In this document: piece by piece, positions 17,001 to 25,883 of the stretch | How positions within the stretch are numbered: the stretch's first letter is position 1 | How the letters are laid out: every line of letters begins with the position of its first letter | Source of the DNA: Bacteroidaceae bacterium | GTDB lineage: Bacteria; Bacteroidota; Bacteroidia; Bacteroidales; Bacteroidaceae | DNA length: 50,784 nucleotides | Assembly: GCA_017556585.1 (NCBI GenBank) | Contig: JAFYMP010000041.1 | Location: forward strand, 1 to 50,784 | Direction: 5' to 3' | Program-made: the position numbers and the translations under genes | The notes under the pieces: model-generated | Told to the model about the DNA's origin: nothing | The model's input: only the letters and a program-made list of their open reading frames with translations | The model's database searches: none

Positions 17001-17423
17001 TCAATCAGGAATAGTAATAATACGTTCTCCATCGTTGTTCTCTTCGATGGAGATCTTTTTTGTATCCTCCGGAAGCAGTTCCTCTATCAGTTCCGGCCAT
17101 TCAATAAAACATAGCGCACCACTGTAGAAATAGTCTTCGTAACCTAAATCGTAAACCTCTTCTACCTTCTTAATGCGGTAAAAATCAAAATGATAAATCA
17201 GTTCTGCAGTACTCTCTGAACGATATTCATTTACTATGGCAAATGTAGGAGAATTAACTTCGTCTTCTACACCCAGGGCTTTGCACAGAGCCTTAATGAA
17301 GGTGGTTTTTCCAGCACCCATCTTGCCATAAAATGCAAAAATAGTATCATCGCCCATCAGGTTGATAAACTCTTTTGCTACCTCTTCTATATTATCTAAC
17401 GATGTTATTTTCAAACTTTTCAT
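17001..17423 (-). CDS. tsaE: tRNA threonylcarbamoyladenosine biosynthesis ATPase TsaE
   Basis: 140 aa. Walker A GKMGAGKTTFIKAL (about 34-47), then the family signature SPTFAIVNEY, HFDFYRIKKVEEVYDLGYEDYF and FIEWPE. TsaE cycles the TsaB-TsaD complex that makes t6A37 on ANN-decoding tRNAs. It is the last gene of the porW-porX operon, 3 bases after porX. Confidence 0.95.
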   Translation of the reverse strand: MKSLKITSLDNIEEVAKEFINLMGDDTIFAFYGKMGAGKTTFIKALCKALGVEDEVNSPTFAIVNEYRSESTAELIYHFDFYRIKKVEEVYDLGYEDYFYSGALCFIEWPELIEELLPEDTKKISIEENNDGERIITIPD

Positions 17424-17426
17424 AAT

Positions 17427-18980
17427 CTATTTTTTCTTTGGTTGAAGTGTAATAAAAGGAATAATCATCTCTTCCATAGATATACCGCCGTGCTGGAAAG
17501 TATCCTTGTAGTATTGAGCATAATTATTAAAGTTATTCTGATACACAAAGTAATCCGATTCACATGCAAATATATACGATGTACTTACGTTTGGCGATGG
17601 CAGATGTGCCTTTTGAGGCTCTGATATCTCAAAAATCTCTTTTGGGTTAAAACCTAAATTCCTGCCCAACTTATATCTTAAATTGGTGTTGGTGTTCTTA
17701 TCGCCAGCTATCTTTACAGCCTTGTTTACCATAATACTGCCATGATCTGTGGTAATCATCACCTTGTAGTCGGTCATAGACAGTCTGCGGAACAACTCTT
17801 TTACAGAAGAGTGCCTGAACCATGACAGAATAAGACTTCTGTATGCTGCTTCGTCCTGTGCCAGTTCTCTAACCATCTTTGAATCTGTTTTGGCATGTGA
17901 AAGTATATCAATAAAATTAACCACTATCACATTCAAATCGTTGTTAAGCAGGTTGTTGAATTGTGAAATCAGTTTGTCTCCGGCACTTGAATTATTCAGT
18001 TTGTTGTAAGAATAACTATGTTTTCTTCTATATCTGTCCAGATGTGTCTGAATAAGTGGAGATTCATTTATGTTTTTACCATCTTCTGAATCTTCGTCCA
18101 CCCACAGTTCAGGAAACATCTGCTCTATCTTGTTGGGCATCAATCCGGAGAATATGGCATTACGTGAATATGCTGTGGCTGTAGGCAGTATGCTGTAGTA
18201 GAGATCTTCATCAAAAGTAAACAGCTCTGCCAGTTCGCTGCTCAGCACCTTCCATTGGTCGTAACGGAAGTTGTCCATCACTATCAGAAACACCTTTTCG
18301 CCATTGTCAAGGGTGGGGAATATGTATTTCTTAAACAGATCGGGGCTCATTGTGGGACTGCACTCTCTGTTTATCATCCAGCGCATATAGTTGCGTTTTA
18401 TGAATTTTGCAAAGGCGGCATTTGCTTCGGTCTTCTGCATATAGAGCATTTCGTGCATATTGCTATCGGCATCGTGTAGCTCTAATTCCCAATAAACCAG
18501 CTGTTTGTATAATTCTATCCAGTCGTCGCTGGTAAGAGAGTCGTTAATCTGCATACTGATTTTACCAAAATTCTGCTGATAGCTCATATTGGTAGTGGCA
18601 GTTACTATCTCTTTTTTGTGGATATTCTTCTTAAGTGTCAGTAATATTTGATTTGGATGTACAGGCTTAATAAGATAGTCGGCAATCTTTGCACCTATAG
18701 CCTGTTCCATAATGTTCTCTTCTTCACTCTTTGTGACCATTACAATGGGTATATTGGGATCTATCTCTTTAATATATCCCAAAGTCTCCAATCCGCTCAT
18801 ACCCACCATGTGTTCATCTAACAGAACCAAATCATAGCTGAATTTACGGCACTGCTCTATGGCATCGCGACCATTGGTTACGGTGTCAACCTGATAACCC
18901 TTGTTCTCCAGAAACAGTATGTGGGCTCTCAGCAGGTCTATTTCGTCATCAACCCAAAGTAATACTCCGTTTTTACTCAT
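17427..18980 (-). CDS. porX: PorX: response regulator with PglZ/alkaline-phosphatase-like effector
   Basis: 517 aa from the ATG at 18980, which overlaps the porW stop by 8 bases (ATGAGTAA); an earlier in-frame ATG at 19022 adds no family sequence. The receiver domain has acidic residues D11/D12, phospho-acceptor D55 (LVLLDEHM), T83 and K105 (YLIKPVHP). A helical linker precedes the PglZ domain from about 225: VFLIVMDNFRYDQW carries the nucleophile region and ITTDHGS the metal-binding DH. PorX is known to control type IX secretion with the sensor PorY, and its PglZ domain is a metal-dependent phosphodiesterase. No PorY gene is in the window. Confidence 0.93.
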   Translation of the reverse strand: MSKNGVLLWVDDEIDLLRAHILFLENKGYQVDTVTNGRDAIEQCRKFSYDLVLLDEHMVGMSGLETLGYIKEIDPNIPIVMVTKSEEENIMEQAIGAKIADYLIKPVHPNQILLTLKKNIHKKEIVTATTNMSYQQNFGKISMQINDSLTSDDWIELYKQLVYWELELHDADSNMHEMLYMQKTEANAAFAKFIKRNYMRWMINRECSPTMSPDLFKKYIFPTLDNGEKVFLIVMDNFRYDQWKVLSSELAELFTFDEDLYYSILPTATAYSRNAIFSGLMPNKIEQMFPELWVDEDSEDGKNINESPLIQTHLDRYRRKHSYSYNKLNNSSAGDKLISQFNNLLNNDLNVIVVNFIDILSHAKTDSKMVRELAQDEAAYRSLILSWFRHSSVKELFRRLSMTDYKVMITTDHGSIMVNKAVKIAGDKNTNTNLRYKLGRNLGFNPKEIFEISEPQKAHLPSPNVSTSYIFACESDYFVYQNNFNNYAQYYKDTFQHGGISMEEMIIPFITLQPKKK

Positions 18981-21741
18981 CGTCATTGTATTCTTCAAAT
19001 AGTGAAATACCGTCAATTTCAAATTCCGGAATGCTTAGGAACTGCTCTTCGTAGAATTTCTGGTAATCGTTAAAACTATAGTATTTGAACAAAAGTTCCA
19101 GATTCTCTTCTGTTATGATGAATGCTTTAATACCACTCAGTTTCTCTGCAAGAGCACTATCGGAATATATACTCTGCTTGTAGAAATATGCTTCATCATA
19201 GTTCAGGAATTCAGAAATCTTCATTATACCCACTCCCTTCTGTTCCATAAAAGAGATTTCAAAGTTACGCACCATGAAATTGGTAAAGTTGTACTTTGCA
19301 ACTTCGTATAATAAATGGTTCTCGTTAAGAGAATCGGCAGGGTAGGCCAATATAAATATGTAAGGCTGATACCTTTCTGCATTAAACTGCGGCTTCAGAC
19401 TATCCGGCATACCTAATGTTTCGTCTGTTACATTACTAACTTCCCAGATGTTATTCAGTGAAGCTGTCTGTAAAATTCTACCCTCCTGCACACCTTGAGC
19501 TATAAGACCTGCCAATGTGCTAATCTCATTATCTGGATAATTGGTTACAATCTCCTTAAGTAGCAATAAAAATTCGTCTGTTTTCTCCTCTTCAAGCAGA
19601 ACAGATGCCTGCAGGAACATAAATTTTGCTCTGTGTGCCCCCAACGGATATTTCTGTGCAGACAGGTCGCAGTTGTTTCTTACCATTTCAAAATCTTTCT
19701 CCCGATAGGCTTTGTATGTTTCTGCATATAGCGAATCTTCTCGATGTTTGCCGTATCTGGCATTCTCTATAAAATCCGGATTGCATATAGTCTTTGTAAG
19801 CGAATTGTCCGGAAAGAGTCGTTCCATCCTGCTTCTGCAGGAATCGGCATCTATGGCTCTGTCCCACAATGAATACATCAAATATAATTGGTAATAAGCA
19901 TTTGGGGCTTCTTCAGATTCGGGATAACTGTTTATAATTCTGTTGAACGATTCTTCTGCCATCTCATATTCAGACAGCCTGTCCTTATATACAATACCGG
20001 CATTAAGCAGTGCGTCGGTTAAAATCCTGTTAGATTCATTCAACTGTTCTTCTGTATATGGAATATCCTGCAGGTAATACTCCTTAGAGAAAGGATCGTT
20101 ATTTATCACAACGGTTGCAGTGTCTGCAATGATGTTCAGAGAATCGGTCAAAAGGCTGTCTGAAAGTGCTGTACCGTTAACTTCCGGTGTATCTTCTGCA
20201 AGTACAGTCTTGTTGGAACGTCTCCAGTTGTCTTCTAACTTTCTGCTACCCCACTGTTGTGTAAAATATTTCTTTCCGTTTTCTACCAATGATGTATTAT
20301 AGAAATACCAATCACTATTGTTGTTACCACCGGCAGCTGCTCCTAATCTGCCACCCTCTTCTATATTTAATGCAGCAGCCTCTTCTGCAGCCTTTTGTCT
20401 GGCCTCTTCTTCTATTTTAGCCTGCTCTATAAGTTTCTCTATAATTAAATCCAGTTCAGCTTCCGGCAGGGTAGCCAAATGTTGCAGACTATCCTGCAAC
20501 TGAATGTTTTCTGTGTACAGAGACAGTTCGTCCAGCACTTCGGAACGCAGCTTTACCACACTATATTCCTTATGATTCTTATCTATTAAACCTATAGCTT
20601 CTGAATAACATCTGCCGGCATTGGCATAATCGGTCAAATCCCAATACAGATTTGCCATAGAGAGTAACAAAATACCCTTTTCGGGACTTGTTTTGGTACT
20701 CTTTTCCAGTCCTGTCTCGTAATTGGCAATTGCTTCCAGTGTATCTTTGCTTGCAAGATGTATGTTGCCTATGGCATAATAAATCTGGTCTAAATAGTCT
20801 TTGTTGTTGGGGTCGCGTTCCATTTTACGCAGTTTTTTGAGCATCTGTTTTTTATTGCTCAAATTCATTGTCTCGGTTTGCTGAATTCGTGCATAGAATT
20901 CAATTATGTATGGCGGATTCATATTCAGAACCTTCTGAAAAGCCTGATATGCCTCTGCATCTCTGCCTACCGATTTATACAACTGTGCTAAAAGATACCT
21001 TTCACGTATGCGCTGCAGTTTGCTCTGCCCCTGACGTGTAACAGCATCTTCCAGTAAAGGAATGGCTTCGTTATATCTGCCTTGTCCCAGCAGATGAGCC
21101 GATTTTCTTGCCGCATACTCTTTCTTTAGTTTGGCCGGAATGGAATCTATTCTGTCAAACAGTTCGTCCGATTCATAGTTCCAACCAAGTTCCGAGTAGC
21201 ATTGGGCCATCTTCATCAGTGCTTCCGCCACTATCTCCTTTTCGTCCTGATAAAGATTAGAAATGTATGTATAGGTGCTGGCAGCCTCTATGAATTCACC
21301 CTTCTGCATCTGTGCATCTGCCAAAAGCATCCACGCATTCCACAAGAATGGATTGTATTCGTTCTTGTTTTGCCACTGCTTCTCTTTGTCTGTAAGCGAT
21401 TTACCAGGTTTTTGCTTAGGCTTTACAGTTATAGAGTGTAGTTTTATGCCTTTTTGTGCTTTCTCTATAGCAACATCGTAGTCTGATGTGCCCACACTCC
21501 ACACCTTCTCATCACTAACGGGATACAGGTCTAAAATTTCCAGATAGTTGTCATTGACCGCCTTTTCCTGTGCTTCGTATCCCTGTTTGTATGCTTCATG
21601 ACCGTTATGATACACATTATATTTAGTTACCATAGACTGATAGAATCTGGAACCTGCTGTGTTTTTTGCCGTAGAGCAACCTGCCAAAATCAAAATGATA
21701 ATGGCAGAACACAACAAACCATAAATTCTACGTCTCTGCAT
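18973..21741 (-). CDS. porW: PorW/SprE-type type IX secretion lipoprotein with TPR repeats
   Basis: 922 aa. Lipobox LAGC puts the lipidated Cys at residue 22. The text after it, RFYQSMVTKYNVYHNGHEAYKQGYEAQEKAV, is typical of SprE/PorW. TPR units fill about 140-420 (for example NAWMLLADAQMQKGEFIEAASTYTYI; LLSMANLYWDLTDYANAGRCYSEAI) and about 600-760. A Glu/Ala-rich coiled stretch lies near 450. PorW is an outer-membrane lipoprotein of the type IX machine, reported to bridge the translocon and the motor. It is followed by porX with an 8-base overlap. Confidence 0.88.
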   Translation of the reverse strand: MQRRRIYGLLCSAIIILILAGCSTAKNTAGSRFYQSMVTKYNVYHNGHEAYKQGYEAQEKAVNDNYLEILDLYPVSDEKVWSVGTSDYDVAIEKAQKGIKLHSITVKPKQKPGKSLTDKEKQWQNKNEYNPFLWNAWMLLADAQMQKGEFIEAASTYTYISNLYQDEKEIVAEALMKMAQCYSELGWNYESDELFDRIDSIPAKLKKEYAARKSAHLLGQGRYNEAIPLLEDAVTRQGQSKLQRIRERYLLAQLYKSVGRDAEAYQAFQKVLNMNPPYIIEFYARIQQTETMNLSNKKQMLKKLRKMERDPNNKDYLDQIYYAIGNIHLASKDTLEAIANYETGLEKSTKTSPEKGILLLSMANLYWDLTDYANAGRCYSEAIGLIDKNHKEYSVVKLRSEVLDELSLYTENIQLQDSLQHLATLPEAELDLIIEKLIEQAKIEEEARQKAAEEAAALNIEEGGRLGAAAGGNNNSDWYFYNTSLVENGKKYFTQQWGSRKLEDNWRRSNKTVLAEDTPEVNGTALSDSLLTDSLNIIADTATVVINNDPFSKEYYLQDIPYTEEQLNESNRILTDALLNAGIVYKDRLSEYEMAEESFNRIINSYPESEEAPNAYYQLYLMYSLWDRAIDADSCRSRMERLFPDNSLTKTICNPDFIENARYGKHREDSLYAETYKAYREKDFEMVRNNCDLSAQKYPLGAHRAKFMFLQASVLLEEEKTDEFLLLLKEIVTNYPDNEISTLAGLIAQGVQEGRILQTASLNNIWEVSNVTDETLGMPDSLKPQFNAERYQPYIFILAYPADSLNENHLLYEVAKYNFTNFMVRNFEISFMEQKGVGIMKISEFLNYDEAYFYKQSIYSDSALAEKLSGIKAFIITEENLELLFKYYSFNDYQKFYEEQFLSIPEFEIDGISLFEEYNDDE

Positions 21742-21746
21742 ATAGC

Positions 21747-22148
21747 CTATTTAGTTTCGTTTATTATGGCAAAAGCCTCCTCTTTAAGTTCGTTTGGTAA
21801 CTCTATCTCTCTTGCAGTAAGCGATTCTAACCACTCCATAACCTCTTCCGGCTGCATAGTGTACATTACGTAACGGAATTCCTCTATATCCTGGTCCTGG
21901 TAACTATCAGCATCAAATCCACGATAACGATCCAGATCTTCGTCTTCAAAATAGTGCGCACCATTCATTTTTGCATCTGCCAAACGTTGTTTTTCGCAAA
22001 CTGCATGCTGTCCGCAACACTCTGAATCATCTTCATCGTGATGATGATCTTCCACCACAACTGCACCCTGTTTTTTGTTTCTGTTAACGTAGCTCATTAA
22101 CAGCACAAGTGCAATTAAAATTATTCCGCAAATAGCGTAAATATTCAT
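21747..22148 (-). CDS. Membrane-anchored acidic hypothetical protein, first gene of the porW operon
   Basis: 133 aa from the ATG at 22148. A longer frame from 22238 would start upstream of the promoter. One N-terminal membrane helix (IYAICGIILIALVLLMSYV) is followed by a metal-ligand-like patch with a His cluster and two Cys (DHHHDEDDSECC), one more Cys (AVCEKQ), and a helical acidic end (MQPEEVMEWLESL). Not recognised as a named family. It precedes porW by 5 bases, so a link to type IX secretion or to envelope metal handling is possible but unproven. Confidence 0.75.
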   Translation of the reverse strand: MNIYAICGIILIALVLLMSYVNRNKKQGAVVVEDHHHDEDDSECCGQHAVCEKQRLADAKMNGAHYFEDEDLDRYRGFDADSYQDQDIEEFRYVMYTMQPEEVMEWLESLTAREIELPNELKEEAFAIINETK

Positions 22149-22188
22149 CTCTTTATACTCTTTTATATATGCTCCTGTTTTCAGTTTG

Positions 22189-22220
22189 TAAAGATACACA
22201 TAAAGAAATTCTTTGCCAAA
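22189..22220 (-). promoter_or_regulatory. Promoter of the hypothetical-porW-porX-tsaE operon
   Basis: Read leftward: TTTG (22217-22220), 20 bases, TATCTTTA (22189-22196). Transcription would start near 22182, so the usable start codon is the ATG at 22148. Confidence 0.6.
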
Positions 22221-22600
22221 AAAACAACGTAAAACCATTGTATTTATTGGATTTAGCGTTTACAAAATTGTTCAACGGTGTTTAATCTTGTTTTTTTACA
22301 ATGTATAAAAATAATCATTTTGTTCAACTTTGGTTAAATGGCAAAAAATATTCCACAAAAGGTTTGCAAGTATGAATTTAAAAATAATTCTTTGCACAGA
22401 CCAAATGAGTTACGCAAGTTGAAAGATAGCGTAACATTAATGCTTAAAAAGAGAATTAAACTAACCTAAATTACAAGGAATAACGGTATGGGCTGAGAGA
22501 ATGATATTCAGGTTTGTGAGAGCCATAGATTTTGGCTTTCCACATTCCGTTTGAATATCTCCTGAGAACCGTACCATTATTCATTAAATGTATATTGCTT
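22221..22600. other. Gap between the porW operon and the fimbrial locus
   Basis: About 380 AT-rich bases between divergent transcripts. TTGTTCAAC-like words occur near 22268 and 22321. On the plus strand TTTG at 22361-22364 followed by TAATTCTTTG could be a weak promoter for the fimbrial side with a roughly 200-base leader, but the -7 spacing is wrong. No gene or RNA is recognised. Confidence 0.4.
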
Positions 22601-23581
22601 ATGAGAGCCAGATTGTTTTTCATTGTTTCATTGGTAATGTCATTGACATCGTGCCTGCAAAGCGAATGTCTTACTGTATTAGATACCGAAATAGGTTTTA
22701 CAGCTAAGACAAGCGCTATCACGAAATCCATATATCATAACCAAACCTTCTCTACAAACGAAATGTTCGATGTTTGGGGATTCTACTCAAACCAGGGAGA
22801 CTTTAGTGAATTTTCAGAAACCTCCACTTCAAATTTCATGGGTGGACTTACTATGGAGTGGACAACAGATGCATCTCATTCAGTACAATCAGCATGGCGC
22901 AGCAGAAACTATCGTTATTATTGGCCTGTTTCAGGTAAAGTAGGTTTTTACGCACTCTATCCCGCAGGAATAGCGAACGTAGCAGCACCACAGTATAGAG
23001 GTAATGGTTTGCAGATAGATAATTACACCATAGATATGACAAATAAATTTACCGATTTAATGTATGCATATCAGGTGGGTTCATTAGATACTCATGTACT
23101 GTCAATAGATTTCAAACACGCCCTTGCGCAGATAGAATTTATGGTGCAGTTAGATGCTCCTTCTTCTGATTATACACTCAGCATAACAGAAATTGATATT
23201 CAGAATGTAGATCTTTCTGCACAGTTCAATTACGTACAGTCACAAGATGTATGTAAGTGGACAAACAATACAGATAACCAGACCGACGTAATAAAGTATT
23301 CCGATAATTTTGTGATGCTTACCGATGAATCAAAGACCTATGCTTCTGCTATGGTAATGATGCCGCAAACACTCAGCAGTGAAACATCTGTACGTATAGA
23401 GTATAAGATGGTAGATGCAGAAGGAAATGTCACTTGGGGTGAAACCGTAAAGCAGCTAACTTCTATGCAAAACGAATGGAAAGTGAGTACCAAATATAGC
23501 TATTTGCTTAACTTCTCCATAGAAGAAAATTCACCAACTCCAACTGTTAATTTAAATCTCGATAATGTACAAAATTATTGA
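22601..23581 (+). CDS. Fimbrillin family lipoprotein
   Basis: 326 aa from ATG 22601, chosen because MRARLFFIVSLVMSLTSC is a lipoprotein signal (Cys 18); the frame is open 69 bases further upstream. The body has the fimbrillin/Mfa-like text: MFDVWGFYSNQGDF, YRYYWPVSGKVGFYALYPAG, DLMYAYQVG, LSIDFKHALAQIEFMVQLD, then a second domain. These two-domain transthyretin-like proteins are secreted as lipoproteins and either join type V pili or stay at the surface. A potential trypsin-like cleavage point is AITKSI. It is separated by 142 bases from the DUF3575 gene and may have its own control. Confidence 0.82.
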   Translation: MRARLFFIVSLVMSLTSCLQSECLTVLDTEIGFTAKTSAITKSIYHNQTFSTNEMFDVWGFYSNQGDFSEFSETSTSNFMGGLTMEWTTDASHSVQSAWRSRNYRYYWPVSGKVGFYALYPAGIANVAAPQYRGNGLQIDNYTIDMTNKFTDLMYAYQVGSLDTHVLSIDFKHALAQIEFMVQLDAPSSDYTLSITEIDIQNVDLSAQFNYVQSQDVCKWTNNTDNQTDVIKYSDNFVMLTDESKTYASAMVMMPQTLSSETSVRIEYKMVDAEGNVTWGETVKQLTSMQNEWKVSTKYSYLLNFSIEENSPTPTVNLNLDNVQNY

Positions 23582-23723
23582 TTTGGTAATTTAAAATAGT
23601 TTAATTGTAAGCGAGTTGTGTTAATATGCGTTAAAATCCGTGAAAATAAAAATTGAAAAACTGAATAAATAATTAAAAATTATGCATATTTGCACCTTGT
23701 TATAAAAAAGAGGTCAAGCAAAT

Positions 23724-24317
23724 ATGATATGTAAGGTGAAAAAAGCAATTTTTTTGCTGCTTTTCTTTGTTATAGGTTTGCCACTCGCATCACAGAATAT
23801 TGCAATAAAAAACAATGTGCTCTACGATCTGACAACTACTCTGAATTTTGGAGTAGAGGCGCGTTTTGCGCCCCAATGGACAGCAGAAATTTCAGGAAAT
23901 TATAATCCTTTTGCATTCAGGGAGAACACCAAGTGGAAACACTGGATGGTTCAGCCGGAGGTTCGCTATTGGTTCTGCGAATCATTTAACCGTCATTTTG
24001 TGGGCTTTCACCTGATGGGTGGAGTCTTTAATATGAGTAACATAGATGTGCCCATAGTGCTTGTGCCAACAGAAAAAGGCCGTCGTTACGAAGGCGAAAT
24101 GTTTGGTGCAGGTCTGTCGTATGGTTTTCATCACATATTAACCCCGCGTTTAAGTTTGGAATACTCCATAGGTTTAGGCTGGTTACATTCCGAATATAAA
24201 AAATATCAATGCCCACGCTGCGGATCACTGTTGGAAACAGGCAGTAAAGATGCTTTTGGTCTAACCAAGGCAGCAGTATCGGTAGTTTATATGTTAGACC
24301 TTTCAAAGAAAAAATAA
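23724..24317 (+). CDS. DUF3575 family outer-membrane protein
   Basis: 197 aa. Signal peptide ending in PLASQ. NIAIKNNVLYDLTTTLNFGVEARFAPQWTAEISGNYNPF and HWMVQPEVRYWFCE are the DUF3575 hallmark, an 8-stranded OmpW/OmpA-like barrel. The family accompanies FimA/Mfa fimbrial operons in Bacteroidales. A CPRCG motif near residue 167 is a possible metal or disulfide site. It is 4 bases before the DUF3868 gene. Confidence 0.85.
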   Translation: MICKVKKAIFLLLFFVIGLPLASQNIAIKNNVLYDLTTTLNFGVEARFAPQWTAEISGNYNPFAFRENTKWKHWMVQPEVRYWFCESFNRHFVGFHLMGGVFNMSNIDVPIVLVPTEKGRRYEGEMFGAGLSYGFHHILTPRLSLEYSIGLGWLHSEYKKYQCPRCGSLLETGSKDAFGLTKAAVSVVYMLDLSKKK

Positions 24318-24321
24318 CGTT

Positions 24322-25803
24322 ATGAATATCCAGAATCGCATATATATATACTTATTTATATTATTAACACCTCTGTTTGCCCATGCAGAAGAGACTGCCT
24401 ATCTAAGCCAAATAGAGATAGCCAATTACAGTTTAGATAAACTTATGGGCAGCAAAAATGCATATCTGCGTGTAGAGTTCAATTTTGATAGTCTGGAACT
24501 GAACGAACAGCATGTTCTGAGATTAGTGCCTGTACTGTATTCTGCAGATGGCGCACAGACATACTCACTGCCCGGCGTACAGCTATACGGCAAACAACGC
24601 TATAAAGTGGCAGAACGCGCCAATAAGTTAAGCGGAGAACCAATGGTATTAACCGGCGACAGACTGCATAACTACCAGAAAGGCCATACCTTACCCCTGA
24701 ACTACAGTGTAACCATACCATATAAACGATGGATGTCAGGCAGCCATCTGCGTATAAAGGCATACACAGTAGGTTGTGCTTATTGTGAAGAAGGCAATGA
24801 AACCACCTATCTGGCAGAGACACTGCTGCCTATGCCTGAATGGAAACCCACATACGTAGGAGTACAACCACTTCCTGTGGTAGAAAAACAGCGTTACGAA
24901 CCTCACAGAGCATACATACAGTTTGCTCAGAGCAAACACGATATTCGTCCTGCATTAGCCGGCAACGCAGAACAGTTGGACAGTGTCTTTGCCAAACTGG
25001 AAAGTGTTATAGGCGATGAAAAACTAACCCTTACAGCCATAAACGTAGAGGGATGGGTATCACCGGAAGGAACACTAACCTACAACCAGGGACTCTCTGA
25101 ACGCCGTGCAAATTCGTTTATGGACTACGTATCAAGACGCGTAAAGGGAATAAACAAAAAACTATGGCATGCAGAAGGTAAGGGAGAAGCATGGGGGCAT
25201 CTGCAAACACTGTTGGTTGAGACACCACTGCCAGCCGATTCTACAGCCCACCTATACATACAGGAGGCTATAGATAACCCTGCCGATGCAGACAATATAG
25301 ACCGTCGTCTGCGTGCGTTACCGGAAATAGGTAACACCATCTACCAGGAGTACTATCCGCTGTTACGTTGTATTCTCTACACTCTGCATTACGAAGTTCG
25401 TCCGTTTACCGTAGAAGAGGGTCGTGTGCTTATAGACACCAAACCAAACCTGTTCAGCCCTAATGAAATGCAACAGGTGGCAGAGAGCTATCTGCCTGAC
25501 ACTGTAATGTACATAAAGACACTTCAGAAAGCTGTAAAACAGTATCCTGCCGATGCAGCATTAGTCTATAACTTAGCTTTAGCACTCTTTAATGCCGATA
25601 GAAAGGCAGAAGCACTGCGACAGCTGGAAAATATAGAACCTACAGCACCTATATGTAATCTGCGTGGAGTACTATGTATGGAACTGCAGAGATATGCCGA
25701 TGCAGTACCACACTTTAAGCAGGCCATAGAGTTAGGAAGCCAGGAGGCAAAAACCAACCTGCCTATGGCTGAGGCAGTAATAAATTTGGCTGTAGCAGAA
25801 TAG
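24322..25803 (+). CDS. DUF3868/OmpA-like periplasmic protein with TPR tail
   Basis: 493 aa. Signal peptide MNIQNRIYIYLFILLTPLFAHA. The N-terminal ~175 residues form a DUF3868-type beta domain. About 195-275 resembles an OmpA C-terminal domain (AYIQFAQSKHDIRPALAGNAEQLDSV ... EGWVSPEGTLTYNQGLSERRANSFMDYV), which would bind peptidoglycan. TPR-like helices near 400-480 (AALVYNLALALFNADRKAEALRQLE) close it. With the barrel encoded just upstream it probably forms a cell-wall-anchored outer-membrane unit that helps fimbria assembly; that is inferred from the pairing. Confidence 0.82.
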   Translation: MNIQNRIYIYLFILLTPLFAHAEETAYLSQIEIANYSLDKLMGSKNAYLRVEFNFDSLELNEQHVLRLVPVLYSADGAQTYSLPGVQLYGKQRYKVAERANKLSGEPMVLTGDRLHNYQKGHTLPLNYSVTIPYKRWMSGSHLRIKAYTVGCAYCEEGNETTYLAETLLPMPEWKPTYVGVQPLPVVEKQRYEPHRAYIQFAQSKHDIRPALAGNAEQLDSVFAKLESVIGDEKLTLTAINVEGWVSPEGTLTYNQGLSERRANSFMDYVSRRVKGINKKLWHAEGKGEAWGHLQTLLVETPLPADSTAHLYIQEAIDNPADADNIDRRLRALPEIGNTIYQEYYPLLRCILYTLHYEVRPFTVEEGRVLIDTKPNLFSPNEMQQVAESYLPDTVMYIKTLQKAVKQYPADAALVYNLALALFNADRKAEALRQLENIEPTAPICNLRGVLCMELQRYADAVPHFKQAIELGSQEAKTNLPMAEAVINLAVAE

Positions 25804-25883
25804 AAACTTGTATGGTGTTTAACCGAACAAAATAAAACAAACTTATAATTAAATTATTTATTAACTTTTAAATTCATGTAATT

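Noticed and set aside
22471-22731. 86-codon minus-strand frame before the fimbrial island
   Set aside because: It overlaps the signal-peptide region of the fimbrillin-like gene and has no start context or family features.
23641-23720. Promoter before the DUF3575 gene
   Set aside because: CATATTTGCAC near 23694 resembles a -7 box, but the first base is wrong and no -33 box is found at 18-21 bases.
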